A DNA stretch of 64,000 nt, taken from assembly GCA_021739695.1 (NCBI GenBank), contig JAIPBM010000001.1:186001-250000 (forward strand). The letters run 5' to 3'. The translations under genes were made by a program, and so were the position numbers. The stretch comes from Flavobacteriales bacterium. GTDB taxonomy: Bacteria; Bacteroidota; Bacteroidia; UBA10329. Positions 27,024 to 36,028 of this stretch are shown one piece after another (within the stretch, counting starts at the first letter, position 1; every line of letters starts with the position of its first letter). The notes under the pieces are model-generated. The model saw nothing but the letters and a program-made list of their open reading frames with translations. It searched no databases and had not been told where the DNA came from.

Positions 27024-27059
27024 AAAAAAGGAGTTACCGATTTTCATCCGCAACTCCTT
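27024..27059 (-). terminator. terminator of the CAU tRNA gene
   Basis: AAGGAGTT / AACTCCTT (8-bp stem, extended by inner pairs) followed on the minus strand by TTTTTTG, about 12 nt past the tRNA 3' end. Confidence 0.75.
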
Positions 27060-27070
27060 CTTACGTTTTG

Positions 27071-27144
27071 TGGGCCCACCTGGGCTTGAACCAGGGACCC
27101 CTTGATTATGAGTCAAGTGCTCTAACCAGCTGAGCTATAGGCCC
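27071..27144 (-). tRNA. tRNA with CAU anticodon (Met, or Ile2 if lysidinylated)
   Basis: The sequence folds into a full cloverleaf: acceptor GGGCCTA / TGGGCCC, D arm GCTC/GAGC with AGCTGGTTA loop, anticodon stem CTTGA/TCAAG with loop CTCATAA, and T arm CCTGG/CCAGG with TTCAAGC. The anticodon is CAT. Elongator tRNA-Met and the lysidine-modified tRNA-Ile2 share this loop and cannot be separated with certainty by eye; the variable loop looks like the Met type. It is not initiator tRNA. CCA is not encoded. Confidence 0.95.
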
Positions 27145-27168
27145 GTGCCTTGCGGCTTTCTGCTTCAT

Positions 27169-27197
27169 TTGAAGCGGAGGCCAAAAGTATATATTTG
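27169..27197 (+). promoter_or_regulatory. promoter of the HAD phosphatase gene
   Basis: TTG at 27169-27171 and TATATTTG at 27190-27197, spaced 18 bp, with the ATG 25 nt downstream. It overlaps the divergent tRNA promoter. Confidence 0.6.
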
Positions 27198-27212
27198 ACT
27201 CTTGTTAACCAA
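27182..27212 (-). promoter_or_regulatory. promoter of the CAU tRNA gene
   Basis: Minus strand TTG at 27212-27210 and TACTTTTG at 27189-27182, spaced 20 bp. The -7 box directly abuts that of the divergent HAD gene. Confidence 0.55.
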
Positions 27213-27222
27213 TACGGTTTTC

Positions 27223-27846
27223 ATGAAGCCAAAAGACTTTCAGAATATCATTTTCGATCTTGGTGGAGTCATTCTGAACATTGATTATTCAAAAACCATC
27301 GCTGCGTTTCGCAATCTTGGCCTTCTGGATTTTGAGAATAATTATTCTCAATTGGTGCAGACAGACCTTTTTGATAATTATGAACGTGGAGAAATCAGTT
27401 CTGCAGATTTCAGAAATGGCATTCGAGCCGTTTTTAGAATGGAATTATCAGACGCTGAAATTGACCATGCGTGGAACATGATGCTGTTGGATCTGCCACC
27501 ACAACGACTTGACCTTCTGCACAGATTGGGAAGCGAAAAAAAACTGGCGTTACTAAGCAATACCAATGAAATTCATATTCATCAGTTCGAAAAAAGCCTA
27601 ATGAGCAATTTTGGGTTTGAAGATCTTTCAGATTACTTCCAGAAGCTGTATTACTCTTACCATGTTGGAATGCGTAAACCCGAGGAGCGGATCTTTCAAC
27701 TCGTGCTGGATGAAATGGGTTTCAATCCATCAGAAACCTTGTTCATTGACGATTCTCCGCAACACATAGACGGGGCGAAAAAAGTTGGTTTGCAAACCTA
27801 TCACCTGTGGGTTGACCGAGGCGAAACGATCCTTGATCTATTCTGA
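27223..27846 (+). CDS. HAD family phosphatase (YihX / epoxide-hydrolase N-terminal type)
   Basis: 207 residues. The nucleophile motif is IIFDLGGVILNID (residues 9-21), motif II LLSNTNEIH, and motif IV LFIDDSPQHIDGAKKVG; all catalytic residues of a HAD phosphatase are present. The FDLGGV start places it near YihX-like sugar-phosphate phosphatases. Substrate unknown. The ATG at 27223 is chosen since it gives the usual short lead into the nucleophile and follows a good promoter. Its end overlaps the convergent epimerase gene by 9 bp. Confidence 0.93.
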   Translation: MKPKDFQNIIFDLGGVILNIDYSKTIAAFRNLGLLDFENNYSQLVQTDLFDNYERGEISSADFRNGIRAVFRMELSDAEIDHAWNMMLLDLPPQRLDLLHRLGSEKKLALLSNTNEIHIHQFEKSLMSNFGFEDLSDYFQKLYYSYHVGMRKPEERIFQLVLDEMGFNPSETLFIDDSPQHIDGAKKVGLQTYHLWVDRGETILDLF

Positions 27847-28242
27847 AATTTCTTGACACAATTCCATCAACACTCCTGACGTGTCTTTTGGATGAACGAA
27901 GCAAATAAGCTTATTGTCGGCACCACGTTTTGGCTGCTCGTTCAGCAATCGGAAACCTTCGGCTTTCAAACGCGCCATTTCCTGATGGATGTCGTTTACG
28001 GCATAAGCTACGTGATGAATTCCTTCTCCACGCTTTGCCACAAACTTGGCGATGGCGCTTTCTGGCGATGTTGCCTCTAGCAGTTCAATCTTGTTGTTGC
28101 CAGTTTGGAAAAAGGCAGTGACCACATTTTCCGATTCCACCGCTTCTTGCTTATAACACTTGGTATTAAGAAGTTGCTCGTAAATCGGAATGGAGCGCTC
28201 TAAACTTTCAACCGCAATTCCCAAATGTTCGATGTGTTCCAT
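27838..28242 (-). CDS. mce: methylmalonyl-CoA epimerase
   Basis: 134 residues, the standard size. A vicinal-oxygen-chelate protein converting (2S)- to (2R)-methylmalonyl-CoA. Metal ligands are visible in EHIEHLGIAV (His), EGIHHVAYAV (His) and GVLMELCQ (Glu). It belongs to the propionyl-CoA route together with the carboxylase beta subunit (11452) and the biotin carrier (36029), although here it stands alone between a HAD phosphatase and a secreted protein gene. An upstream terminator isolates it from the next gene. Confidence 0.95.
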   Translation of the reverse strand: MEHIEHLGIAVESLERSIPIYEQLLNTKCYKQEAVESENVVTAFFQTGNNKIELLEATSPESAIAKFVAKRGEGIHHVAYAVNDIHQEMARLKAEGFRLLNEQPKRGADNKLICFVHPKDTSGVLMELCQEISE

Positions 28243-28254
28243 GGCGTAAAATAA

Positions 28255-28286
28255 AAAGGCCGCTCCATAGAATTGGAACGGCCTTT
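28255..28286 (-). terminator. terminator of the secreted-protein gene
   Basis: AAAGGCCGCTCCA and TGGAACGGCCTTT pair over 13 bp with one mismatch and a 6-nt loop; the minus-strand tail is TTTTTATTTT. It sits between the gene at 28306 and mce. Confidence 0.8.
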
Positions 28287-28305
28287 ACTGTTTTGTTAAA
28301 ATCAA

Positions 28306-29118
28306 CTACTTCTTGAATGTTGCCGTTGCCGTACCGTAATTGAGGTAGTAAGTGCCCTTTTCCAATCCACTTACATCTACTCGTTTTGCAACTCCTTTGG
28401 CCACGATGTTTCCGTATCCATTGTAAATTTCATACAAGGTCATATCAGAGAAATTGAGTGCGTCATCTGCCTTCTTGCCATCGCCTGGTTGGAATGTGAT
28501 CTCTGGAAGTGGCGAATTGATCTTGGCTTCAAACGAATAGCGAGGCTTTCCACGCTGATCCAGTTGTTTTACGCGAAATCTGTTCTGACCAGTATGAACC
28601 GTAGTAAGTTGAACTTCGTAATCGTTCTTTTCAGGATTTCCTTTGCCTTCAAATTCACCTACTTCAACCCATTTGTTCCAACGGAACTGCTCGATGGTGT
28701 AAGGAAGTTTTCCTGTTTCGTTCGAAGTTGTGAGTTCAAGCAATCCAGCTTTGCTGATACCAATTGAAGCCACCTCAAAGGTGCTCATCGGCTTAAGCAC
28801 TTCAGGGTTTACAACCTTTGGCTTACAATCATCCTTGTGAGAAATTCTGATCTCAACAGCAGAACCAAGTTCCAACTGAAAGAAACTCAGGTCAATCTCA
28901 TAAGCGCTTGAATTGATCTCGTCAGTTGTAACCTGACCGTTAACCTTTACTTCAAAGGTGCAAAAACCAACCCCTTCTGAGGCAAATGGATTCTGGACAT
29001 ACAGGTTTCTACCGTGGTAGTTTCCTTCCAAAAGAATGGTTCCTGCCATGGATGGCAAGGAGAAAAGTACTACAAGAACAGATAGAATCTGTTTTCTGCT
29101 GGTAAGGAGTTGTTTCAT
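28306..29118 (-). CDS. secreted protein with T9SS-like C-terminal domain
   Basis: 270 residues. The ATG at 29118 gives a signal peptide ending LPSMAG; the mature part begins TILLEGNYHGRNLYVQNPF. It contains a conserved beta-rich domain (VGFCTFEVKVNGQ, SHKDDCKPKVV) seen widely in Flavobacteriales but without known role. The last 60 residues (LYEIYNGYGNIVAKG...VDVSGLEKGTYYLNY) follow the pattern of type IX secretion sorting domains, so surface export or attachment is likely. A strong terminator follows. Confidence 0.82.
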   Translation of the reverse strand: MKQLLTSRKQILSVLVVLFSLPSMAGTILLEGNYHGRNLYVQNPFASEGVGFCTFEVKVNGQVTTDEINSSAYEIDLSFFQLELGSAVEIRISHKDDCKPKVVNPEVLKPMSTFEVASIGISKAGLLELTTSNETGKLPYTIEQFRWNKWVEVGEFEGKGNPEKNDYEVQLTTVHTGQNRFRVKQLDQRGKPRYSFEAKINSPLPEITFQPGDGKKADDALNFSDMTLYEIYNGYGNIVAKGVAKRVDVSGLEKGTYYLNYGTATATFKK

Positions 29119-29271
29119 TTGTGTGGAAAACATGTTAGTAACAGGCAATATTACAGGGTTGTAAAGATAAATCAAAACAGATGCCAATTGAATGTGCAAG
29201 TTTTAGACAAATGGTCGACATACTTGATTTCTTTGAGCTTAAACGTTAATCTTGTGTAAAGCACTTAGGCA

Positions 29272-30306
29272 ATGACACAAAGATATACCCGCGCCTTTCT
29301 ACTCATATTTCTTTCCACGGTTACATTTTATTCGTGTGAAAGGGTTGAAAATACACAGACGCATCGGATAGCAAAGGGCAATGCCGAGGTAGGTGGATTG
29401 TTGAAAGTAGCCGTTCCGCAAAACCCTAAAACCTTCATACCAAGCCAAATAACAGATGCCGTATCTTCAGAAATAGGGCTTCATCTTCATTGCGGACTTT
29501 TGCGACTTGACGATCAATCGCTAGAGGTTCTTCCTGGATTGGCCGAAAGTTGGTCTGTTGATGATGCCGGCACATCGTATGTTTTCGCCCTTAGAAAAGG
29601 TGCCACATTTCACAGAGACGCGTGTTTCGGCAATAGTTCGAGAGAAATTACCGCCAAAGACTTTGCTTATAGTTTCGGTCGGCTTTGCGCCTCAGATGCA
29701 GCTGCTTTTGAAAGCACATTCAGTAATCGGGTTGTAGGAGCTGATGCATTTCACTCTGGAGAGTCTCAAGAACTAACAGGTGTAACAGTAATTGATGACT
29801 ATAAACTGAAGATTCAACTACTGAAACCAGATAAGTCATTCCTATTCGTTTTGGCACAACCTTCTACTGCAGTTGTTTCTGAGAAGGCCGATCTGAAATA
29901 TGCCGGAGAATCGAAGGTCGGTGCCGGGCCGTTCAAGTACAACCTTGATGAAAACGGATTGCTTCTTGAGCGGAATCCAGATTATTTCTTGAGTGACGCC
30001 TTTGGCAATCGTTTGCCTTACATCGATTCGCTTAGTTTCAAAACCATTTCAACAAAAGAAGAACAGTTAGCGGCTTTTTTCGATGGAGAAATTGACGTGG
30101 TTTCTGGGCTTTATCTTGATCCTGTGAAAGAGATTCTTGAACAGCACGTGGCTGAGTTTTCTGGAAAGCATCCGAAATTCGTGATGCAACGAGAGTCTGA
30201 ATCGGTTGGTTATGAATCGTATTGCATTTATGATGCTGTGGTTAAAGACCTAGGCAACAACTTTATGGGTTATCGCGATTTTTCGCATGTTCAGATTGAA
30301 CAATAA
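29272..30306 (+). CDS. short solute-binding lipoprotein, family 5 (SBP_bac_5)
   Basis: 344 residues. Lipoprotein signal with cysteine in FYSCERV, then the N-terminal lobe of a peptide/nickel-type binding protein: LKVAVPQNPKTFIPSQ, PGLAESWSVDDAG, YVFALRKGATFH, TAKDFAYSFGRL, GAGPFKY and ERNPDYF. Full members run to about 500-550 residues; this one stops shortly after the first lobe returns, and the reading frame ends cleanly 24 nt before the next gene. So it is a half-size protein, either truncated or a specialised short form. No permease or ATPase genes are adjacent. Confidence 0.85.
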   Translation: MTQRYTRAFLLIFLSTVTFYSCERVENTQTHRIAKGNAEVGGLLKVAVPQNPKTFIPSQITDAVSSEIGLHLHCGLLRLDDQSLEVLPGLAESWSVDDAGTSYVFALRKGATFHRDACFGNSSREITAKDFAYSFGRLCASDAAAFESTFSNRVVGADAFHSGESQELTGVTVIDDYKLKIQLLKPDKSFLFVLAQPSTAVVSEKADLKYAGESKVGAGPFKYNLDENGLLLERNPDYFLSDAFGNRLPYIDSLSFKTISTKEEQLAAFFDGEIDVVSGLYLDPVKEILEQHVAEFSGKHPKFVMQRESESVGYESYCIYDAVVKDLGNNFMGYRDFSHVQIEQ

Positions 30307-30330
30307 CTACTGTTTCAAGCTTACACATTC

Positions 30331-31035
30331 ATGGAATTAAAAGGAAAAATTGCGCTGGTAACGGGCGGAAGCAACGGTATTGGCAAAGAAATCGCTCTTC
30401 AACTTATTGAAGAAGGAGCCAAAGTATACATCACTGGAAGAAACAAGGAACGCTTAGAGGCCGCAGCATCCGAGATCGGAGCGCTTGCCATTCATGCCGA
30501 TGCTTCGCTTCAATCAGATGTCAACAGCACCTTCGATCGCATCATGACTGAAAATGAATCGTTCGACATTTTGATAAATAATGCAGGATTTGGTGCTGGT
30601 TGGGCAGAATTGGGCGACCTGAACATGGACGACATGCTACGTGTCTATCAAACCAACGTTTTCGGTGCGGCCATGATGGGACAGGCAGCGGCAAACATTT
30701 TCAAAAAGCAGAAAGCTGGAAATATCGTGAACATCGGTTCTACCGCTTCGGTCAAAGGTTATGCTAAGGGAAGCATCTATTCTTCATCAAAATTTGCGCT
30801 TCGCGGATTAAGCCAATGCTGGCAAGCCGACCTAAGACCATATAACGTTCGCGTGATGCACGTGAATCCATCGGAGGTGACCACTGCGTTTGGCAAAGCA
30901 GACGGAGTAAGCAGAGATGAGGTTTCGAATAAGCTCAGACCAAAGGAGATTGCTGATGTAATTGTTGCTCAGCTAAAAATGGACGATCGCGGTTTTGTTC
31001 CTGAAGTGACAGTTTGGGCAACCAATCCTTTCTAA
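30331..31035 (+). CDS. short-chain dehydrogenase/reductase
   Basis: 234 residues, classical SDR. TGGSNGIG (residues 11-18) binds NAD(P); NNAG follows near 86-89; the catalytic serine is in NIGSTASVKG and the YxxxK in YSSSKFALRG (about 150). Closest in wording to 3-oxoacyl-ACP reductase-like enzymes, but with no fatty-acid genes around, the substrate is undetermined. It starts 24 nt after the solute-binding lipoprotein. Confidence 0.93.
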   Translation: MELKGKIALVTGGSNGIGKEIALQLIEEGAKVYITGRNKERLEAAASEIGALAIHADASLQSDVNSTFDRIMTENESFDILINNAGFGAGWAELGDLNMDDMLRVYQTNVFGAAMMGQAAANIFKKQKAGNIVNIGSTASVKGYAKGSIYSSSKFALRGLSQCWQADLRPYNVRVMHVNPSEVTTAFGKADGVSRDEVSNKLRPKEIADVIVAQLKMDDRGFVPEVTVWATNPF

Positions 31036-31062
31036 AAGTAAGGGATTCACGTAGTAGCGTGC

Positions 31063-31070
31063 TATATTTG
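31063..31070 (+). promoter_or_regulatory. -7 box of the sugar dehydrogenase gene
   Basis: TATATTTG, 26 nt before the ATG at 31097. No clear -33. Confidence 0.45.
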
Positions 31071-31096
31071 GTTTTCACAATTCCAAATTGACCTTT

Positions 31097-32563
31097 ATGA
31101 TCAGAAAGTTTACGCTCCTATCCCTTTTTTCTATTTCAAGCTTTGGATTCGCTCTTGGGCAGCCAAGCACGGTTACTGTTGGAAATACTACACTTGATGT
31201 AAGGGTTGTCATTCAAGGAACCAATTCTACAAATGGAATAGATATTCCTTGGGAAATTACTTGGGGACCAGATGACCATATTTGGATGACCGAACGTTAC
31301 GGACGCGTCAGTCGTCTGAACCCAGAAACGGGACAACGCACCACAATTCTCGATCTGACCAATACGGTTTACGATAATTCCGAAGCAGGCCTGCTAGGTT
31401 TGGCACTGCATCCAGATTTCGAGAATACACCGCAGGTTTTCTTGGCCTACACTTATTCAAGCGGAGGAATTAAGGAACGGGTTGTACGATACGACTATAA
31501 CAGTACGAGTGGAATGCTTGAGAATCCATTGACGTTGGTGGAGGGGATTAATGGAAATACTACCCACATCGGATGCCGATTATTTGTCCTGCCTGACAAT
31601 ACACTACTTGCAACCACTGGTGATTATCAAAATCAATCTTCACCTCAAAACGAGACTTCTGTGAGCGGCAAGATATTGAGAATGAACTTTGACGGCAGCA
31701 TACCTGACGACAATCCCTTCGGGACAAGTAGCTATATCTATTCGAAAGGACACAGAAACGCGCAGGGATTGGCGCTGGCTCCAAACGGCATTCTTTACAG
31801 TTCTGAGCATGGTCCAACCACGAATGACGAGTTCAACATCATCGTTCCTGGTGGGAATTATGGTTGGCCAGATGTAGAAGGATTCTGCACAGGTGCTGAA
31901 CTTAGCGACTGCAACGCCATGACCAATTATCAAGACCCATTGGCCATTTGGTATCAGAGTTCTACCATTGCCCCTTCTGACCTCATTTGGTACGACCATC
32001 CTGCCATTCCAGAATGGCAAGGAAAAATGTTGATGACCGTACTAAAGGCAGAGCATCTGAAGGTAATTGAAGTTGACAACATGGATGGAACAACCGTGGT
32101 AAGTCAGGAGATTCTATTCAATAACGCCCATGCAAACAATCCTTCTTCCTCTTTTAGCAGCGGATTGTTCGATCGATTAAGAGACATCTGCATGTCACCA
32201 GATGGACGGGTTTTTCTTGCTACCAACGGGCCATCTTGGGGAACCAGTCTAACATGGCAGAATTCCATCATCGAGCTGAAAAATTCAGCTTACATCGCAA
32301 CTTCTGTCGAACACGCAGTTAAGCAGATCCGTACGCAGGTTTATCCGAATCCAAGCAGTGGCAGCACCAATTTGGTATTCGATGAGGCAATGATCGGTTC
32401 TGCGTTTTCCATCTGCGATCAGGTTGGCCGCGTGGTTTACACTGGAATTGTTAGCGCGCGAAAGACGGTACTTGATCTTTCTGATCTGGCACCTGGTTTG
32501 TACACCCTGCTCTCGTCCAATTCGAATTATTCAACAAACGAAAGGATATTGATTACCGAATGA
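31097..32563 (+). CDS. PQQ-dependent sugar dehydrogenase-like protein with T9SS sorting domain
   Basis: 488 residues. A signal peptide (1-20) precedes a six-bladed propeller of the soluble glucose/sorbosone dehydrogenase type (about 30-390): IPWEITWGPDDHIWMTERYG, EAGLLGLALHPDF, HIGCRLFVLPDNTLLATTGD, and YSKGHRNAQGLALAPNG, where the catalytic-like His-Arg lies. The last 80 residues (VYPNPSSGSTNL...LAPGLYTLL) form a type A T9SS sorting domain, so the enzyme is displayed on or released from the cell surface. Family members oxidise sugars with PQQ; this is not proven for Bacteroidota forms. The TPR gene follows with a 4-nt overlap. Confidence 0.93.
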   Translation: MIRKFTLLSLFSISSFGFALGQPSTVTVGNTTLDVRVVIQGTNSTNGIDIPWEITWGPDDHIWMTERYGRVSRLNPETGQRTTILDLTNTVYDNSEAGLLGLALHPDFENTPQVFLAYTYSSGGIKERVVRYDYNSTSGMLENPLTLVEGINGNTTHIGCRLFVLPDNTLLATTGDYQNQSSPQNETSVSGKILRMNFDGSIPDDNPFGTSSYIYSKGHRNAQGLALAPNGILYSSEHGPTTNDEFNIIVPGGNYGWPDVEGFCTGAELSDCNAMTNYQDPLAIWYQSSTIAPSDLIWYDHPAIPEWQGKMLMTVLKAEHLKVIEVDNMDGTTVVSQEILFNNAHANNPSSSFSSGLFDRLRDICMSPDGRVFLATNGPSWGTSLTWQNSIIELKNSAYIATSVEHAVKQIRTQVYPNPSSGSTNLVFDEAMIGSAFSICDQVGRVVYTGIVSARKTVLDLSDLAPGLYTLLSSNSNYSTNERILITE

Positions 32564-33300
32564 GACATCTTTCCATTGTTTTCCTTTTCCTGGTTTTGAA
32601 TTCCTCTTTGCATGCACAAGTAAATAATGCTGAGTTTGACAACGTTGCCAAGAAATATGAAAAAGGCAGTTTTGAATCAGCGCTCGAATCGGCCGAAGCG
32701 CTGATGGACAACGACAAATACCGCAAAAATCCGGAGCCTTATCTGTGGGCTTCCATGTGTTTCTACGAGTTGTCGAAGTCTGATGATGAGAAAATCAAAG
32801 AGCGCTATAAATCCGCTTTTCGCGATGCATTGAAATTTGCTGGCAAAGCCGTTTCTAAGGATAAGGAAGGGGCAATAGTAACGGACAATCAAGAATATTT
32901 TGATCTGATGAAGAAAGAAGGGATTGCCGCAGCAAGAGCTTTCGAGAAGGAAAATGATTACCGAAAGGCATCGTATACCTACAAACAATTGCAAGACATT
33001 GCGCCAAACGATGCATTCATCCAATTTGCAAAAGGAGTAACGGATATCCGATTGAGTTCCATGTTTGAAGCTGAGCGCGAGATCAAAGCAAGCTTTCCTG
33101 TTTTGGAGGAGAATTATCGTAACCTAGATTACAAACCAGACCCGATCAGTTCACCACTCTTAAAAGAAGCTGTGGTCTATTACATCGATCATCTTACAGA
33201 GGTCAATTATCTCGATTCTGCAAAGACCGTGTTGCTTACCGCCCGCGTTTTCTTTCCGCTGGATGAAGAAATAAAAGGAAAGCTGGAAGGTTTGAAATAA
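32560..33300 (+). CDS. secreted TPR-like protein
   Basis: 246 residues with a signal peptide ending LHAQ at residue 20. The rest is helical with repeats of TPR length (YEKGSFESALESAEALM, EKENDYRKASYTYKQLQ), so it likely mediates protein contacts in the periplasm. It is coupled by ATGA to the surface sugar dehydrogenase, which suggests a helper role, but this is inference from position. Confidence 0.85.
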   Translation: MRHLSIVFLFLVLNSSLHAQVNNAEFDNVAKKYEKGSFESALESAEALMDNDKYRKNPEPYLWASMCFYELSKSDDEKIKERYKSAFRDALKFAGKAVSKDKEGAIVTDNQEYFDLMKKEGIAAARAFEKENDYRKASYTYKQLQDIAPNDAFIQFAKGVTDIRLSSMFEAEREIKASFPVLEENYRNLDYKPDPISSPLLKEAVVYYIDHLTEVNYLDSAKTVLLTARVFFPLDEEIKGKLEGLK

Positions 33301-33348
33301 TCAAACTTCCGTTCAGGAATTGTTGCTGTTCCCTACCTGATTCTGAGC

Positions 33349-35943
33349 TTATTCGCCCAACATTCCTTTGATCATATCATTGGTTTCCTTGGCTTTCACC
33401 TCATCAATTACTGATGCGATAGTTTCCACCAACGACTTGGCTTCGGCCGAATCCTGCGCTTCGGCAGATTGGCGAAGACCCATCAAAACCTGAAGTGAAG
33501 AAAGGCGCATCCACCATGCTCCTTCGTTAAGAGCAAGATCCTTCAGCATTCCAAGTCCTTTTGTTTGGGTTGCGATGTCTTGCTTCATCAAGTATTTACC
33601 AAAGATCTGAACGTAAACGTATTTCTCGTTCGGATCAGAAATCTTATCAATACCATTCAGGAAGAAATCGATTTCTTCGGCACCACCTTTTTGAGAATAG
33701 AGCGATGCAATAGACGACACAAGCGAACCTGAAGCATCTTTTTCAGCTTCTTTGGCCAAGCTTAGCGCACGGTTCTCATCATACTCGGCTATTGCCTTAA
33801 GCGCTGCGCCTAAAACCATGTATGATCGATCTTTCATTGCGCCTTCAATCACCAATTTCACGTTTGGATCGCTGCTAAATGTTTCTGCCAAAAGTGCCAA
33901 CGCTTCTGCGCGTACCAGCGATTTTTGGTCTTTCTGAGTCAACCAGATCAACTTGTTTTTAAGAAGCGAAGTATCTGCCACTGCTTTTCCTTTCAGCGAT
34001 GCAAGTGCTATTCTCCGCGCAGCCCAGTACGTGTCGTCCAGTGCATTCAGAATTGCATCCAAGGCAGCAGGATCATTTGATGCTTTCAGACCATTCATGG
34101 CTTCCACCTTATCTAAGAACAGTGGCGCATTTTTCAGTTTGAAAATATTCTCTTCTTCAGAAATGGTTTCCTCTTTTGTTCCCAAAAGCATGTTCTCTGC
34201 ATCAACAATTACAAGCGATGGCTTGCCCAACACATCGAAATCAAATGTCTGCTCTTCATCTGTAAGGTCAATTCGATATCTGTTAACAGCTCCTCCGAAA
34301 TACACATCCACATCCATCGGAATTCTGTACAGAGGGAATTCTTTCAGGTCTTGAGTTTGGCTGATGGTTACGCTGTATTTCTTCATCTCCTCGTTGTAAT
34401 TGTGAGCGATCTTCAGGTTTGGGTGACCTTTGTCCAAGAACCATTGGTTGAAGAACCAATTGAGGTCCATTCCGGTCACTTTCTCCATGGCCAAACGCAA
34501 TTGGTGAATTTCCACCGACTGGAATTTATTGTCATTCAAATAAAGGTTCAAGCCTTTGAAGAATGCCTCGTCTCCAATTGTTTTGCGAAGCATATGCAGA
34601 ATACGTCCGCCTTTGTTGTATGAATGCGCATCAAACATGTCCTCTTTATTGTCATAATAAAATCGGATCATGTCTACTGGACCGCCAGATTGGGCCAAAG
34701 AAGCTATGTACTGACGCATTTGCTCGTAACCGTGCTTGTCAGCCTCATCGCGACCATGACGATGCTCTAGCCATAGATATTCGCCATAGGTGGCAAAGGA
34801 TTCGTTGAGCGGCAAATTGCTCCAGCTTTCGCAGGTTACAAGATCACCGAACCAATGGTGAAACAACTCGTGCGCAATGATCTCTTCGTTGTCGCCATCA
34901 ATCAGTTCGCGCTCGGTGCGTTGCACAAATTCGCCATGAATGGTAGCAGTGGTGTTTTCCATGGCACCAGAAACATAATCGCGCACAACAATTTGGCTGT
35001 ATTTCTCCCAAGCGTATGGATAATCGAGCACGTCTGAATAGAAATCGAGCATGTTTGGCGTTTCTCCAAAAATGGCCTTCGCATATGGCTCAAACGCTGG
35101 CTCAACGTAGTAATCCACATCAATTCCTTTCCACTTATCTTTTATCACAGCAAACTCACCAACGGCCATCATGGCCAAATAAGGCGCGTGTGGTTTGGTC
35201 TGTTTCCAATGGTCAGTTCTTGTTCCGTCTCCGTTTGGACGTGAACTCAGCAATAATCCATTTGAAAGGGTCACGTAACGGCTATCAACGGTTATTTTGA
35301 TGTCCTGCGTCATGTTCTCATTCGGAGAATCGATGGTAGGGAACCAGCAAGAACTTGATTCGGTCTCGCCCTGCGTCCAGATCTGTTTTGGCTTGTCTTT
35401 ATCCTCGCCTAGTGGATTGATGAAATAAAGTCCTTTGGCATCTGTGATGGCTGCGCTTCCTTCCGCTTCCAATTCTTCCGGTTTGGCCACATAATCTACC
35501 CAAATGATCAGCGTTTCGTTGCGCGCATATTCCTTATCCAGTTCAATGAAGATCTTCTCGTTATCGTAGGTGTATTTCAGCGATTGCAGGTTTCCATCCT
35601 TTTTAATGCTCACCGCCCGAAGGTCAAAACCTTTGGCATCGAGCGTCAGCTTTTTGCTTGAATAGAAATAAGGCTGTAGCGTGAGCTCTGCTTTGCCGAT
35701 CAACTGTTGCTTGGTCCAATCGAAGCGAACATCCAGCGAAGTATGAAGCAGGTCGAACGTACGGGTGTTGGAAGCCATGTACGTGCGGGTTTCCTTTTCA
35801 ATCGGCTCCTCTACTACTATTTCAATCCCATCTGTTTCTGACGCAACTGCAGTTGTCTGTTTCTGTGTTTTGCAGGCACCTAGGCCAAGGGCCATTACAA
35901 GTACTCCGATGATCCACGCATTATTCTGAGTAAGAATTCTCAT
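33349..35943 (-). CDS. M1 family aminopeptidase lipoprotein
   Basis: 864 residues. Lipoprotein signal with the cysteine in LGLGACKTQ (residue 24). The M1 core follows: the substrate-binding GAMEN (about residue 325), the zinc motif HELFHHWFGD (about 357) with the distal glutamate in NESFATYGEYLW. The C-terminal third (about 590-864) is a helical HEAT-like region, common in the ERAP-related M1 group. It removes N-terminal residues from peptides outside the inner membrane. The ATG at 35943 gives the signal peptide; an upstream extension does not. Confidence 0.95.
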   Translation of the reverse strand: MRILTQNNAWIIGVLVMALGLGACKTQKQTTAVASETDGIEIVVEEPIEKETRTYMASNTRTFDLLHTSLDVRFDWTKQQLIGKAELTLQPYFYSSKKLTLDAKGFDLRAVSIKKDGNLQSLKYTYDNEKIFIELDKEYARNETLIIWVDYVAKPEELEAEGSAAITDAKGLYFINPLGEDKDKPKQIWTQGETESSSCWFPTIDSPNENMTQDIKITVDSRYVTLSNGLLLSSRPNGDGTRTDHWKQTKPHAPYLAMMAVGEFAVIKDKWKGIDVDYYVEPAFEPYAKAIFGETPNMLDFYSDVLDYPYAWEKYSQIVVRDYVSGAMENTTATIHGEFVQRTERELIDGDNEEIIAHELFHHWFGDLVTCESWSNLPLNESFATYGEYLWLEHRHGRDEADKHGYEQMRQYIASLAQSGGPVDMIRFYYDNKEDMFDAHSYNKGGRILHMLRKTIGDEAFFKGLNLYLNDNKFQSVEIHQLRLAMEKVTGMDLNWFFNQWFLDKGHPNLKIAHNYNEEMKKYSVTISQTQDLKEFPLYRIPMDVDVYFGGAVNRYRIDLTDEEQTFDFDVLGKPSLVIVDAENMLLGTKEETISEEENIFKLKNAPLFLDKVEAMNGLKASNDPAALDAILNALDDTYWAARRIALASLKGKAVADTSLLKNKLIWLTQKDQKSLVRAEALALLAETFSSDPNVKLVIEGAMKDRSYMVLGAALKAIAEYDENRALSLAKEAEKDASGSLVSSIASLYSQKGGAEEIDFFLNGIDKISDPNEKYVYVQIFGKYLMKQDIATQTKGLGMLKDLALNEGAWWMRLSSLQVLMGLRQSAEAQDSAEAKSLVETIASVIDEVKAKETNDMIKGMLGE

Positions 35944-35976
35944 TCTATTCTTTTCTTTGATTTTTTTAACGGTCGG

Positions 35977-35984
35977 CAAAAATA
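35977..35984 (-). promoter_or_regulatory. -7 box of the aminopeptidase gene
   Basis: TATTTTTG on the minus strand, 33 nt before the ATG at 35943. Confidence 0.45.
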
Positions 35985-36028
35985 GCTTAAGCCTATAGAA
36001 TGCAGCGGCCATTAGCGATTTTTAAGAT

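Noticed and set aside
30307-30330. Frameshift splitting the solute-binding protein
   Set aside because: The following bases belong to the start of a complete SDR gene; no second lobe is found in any frame.
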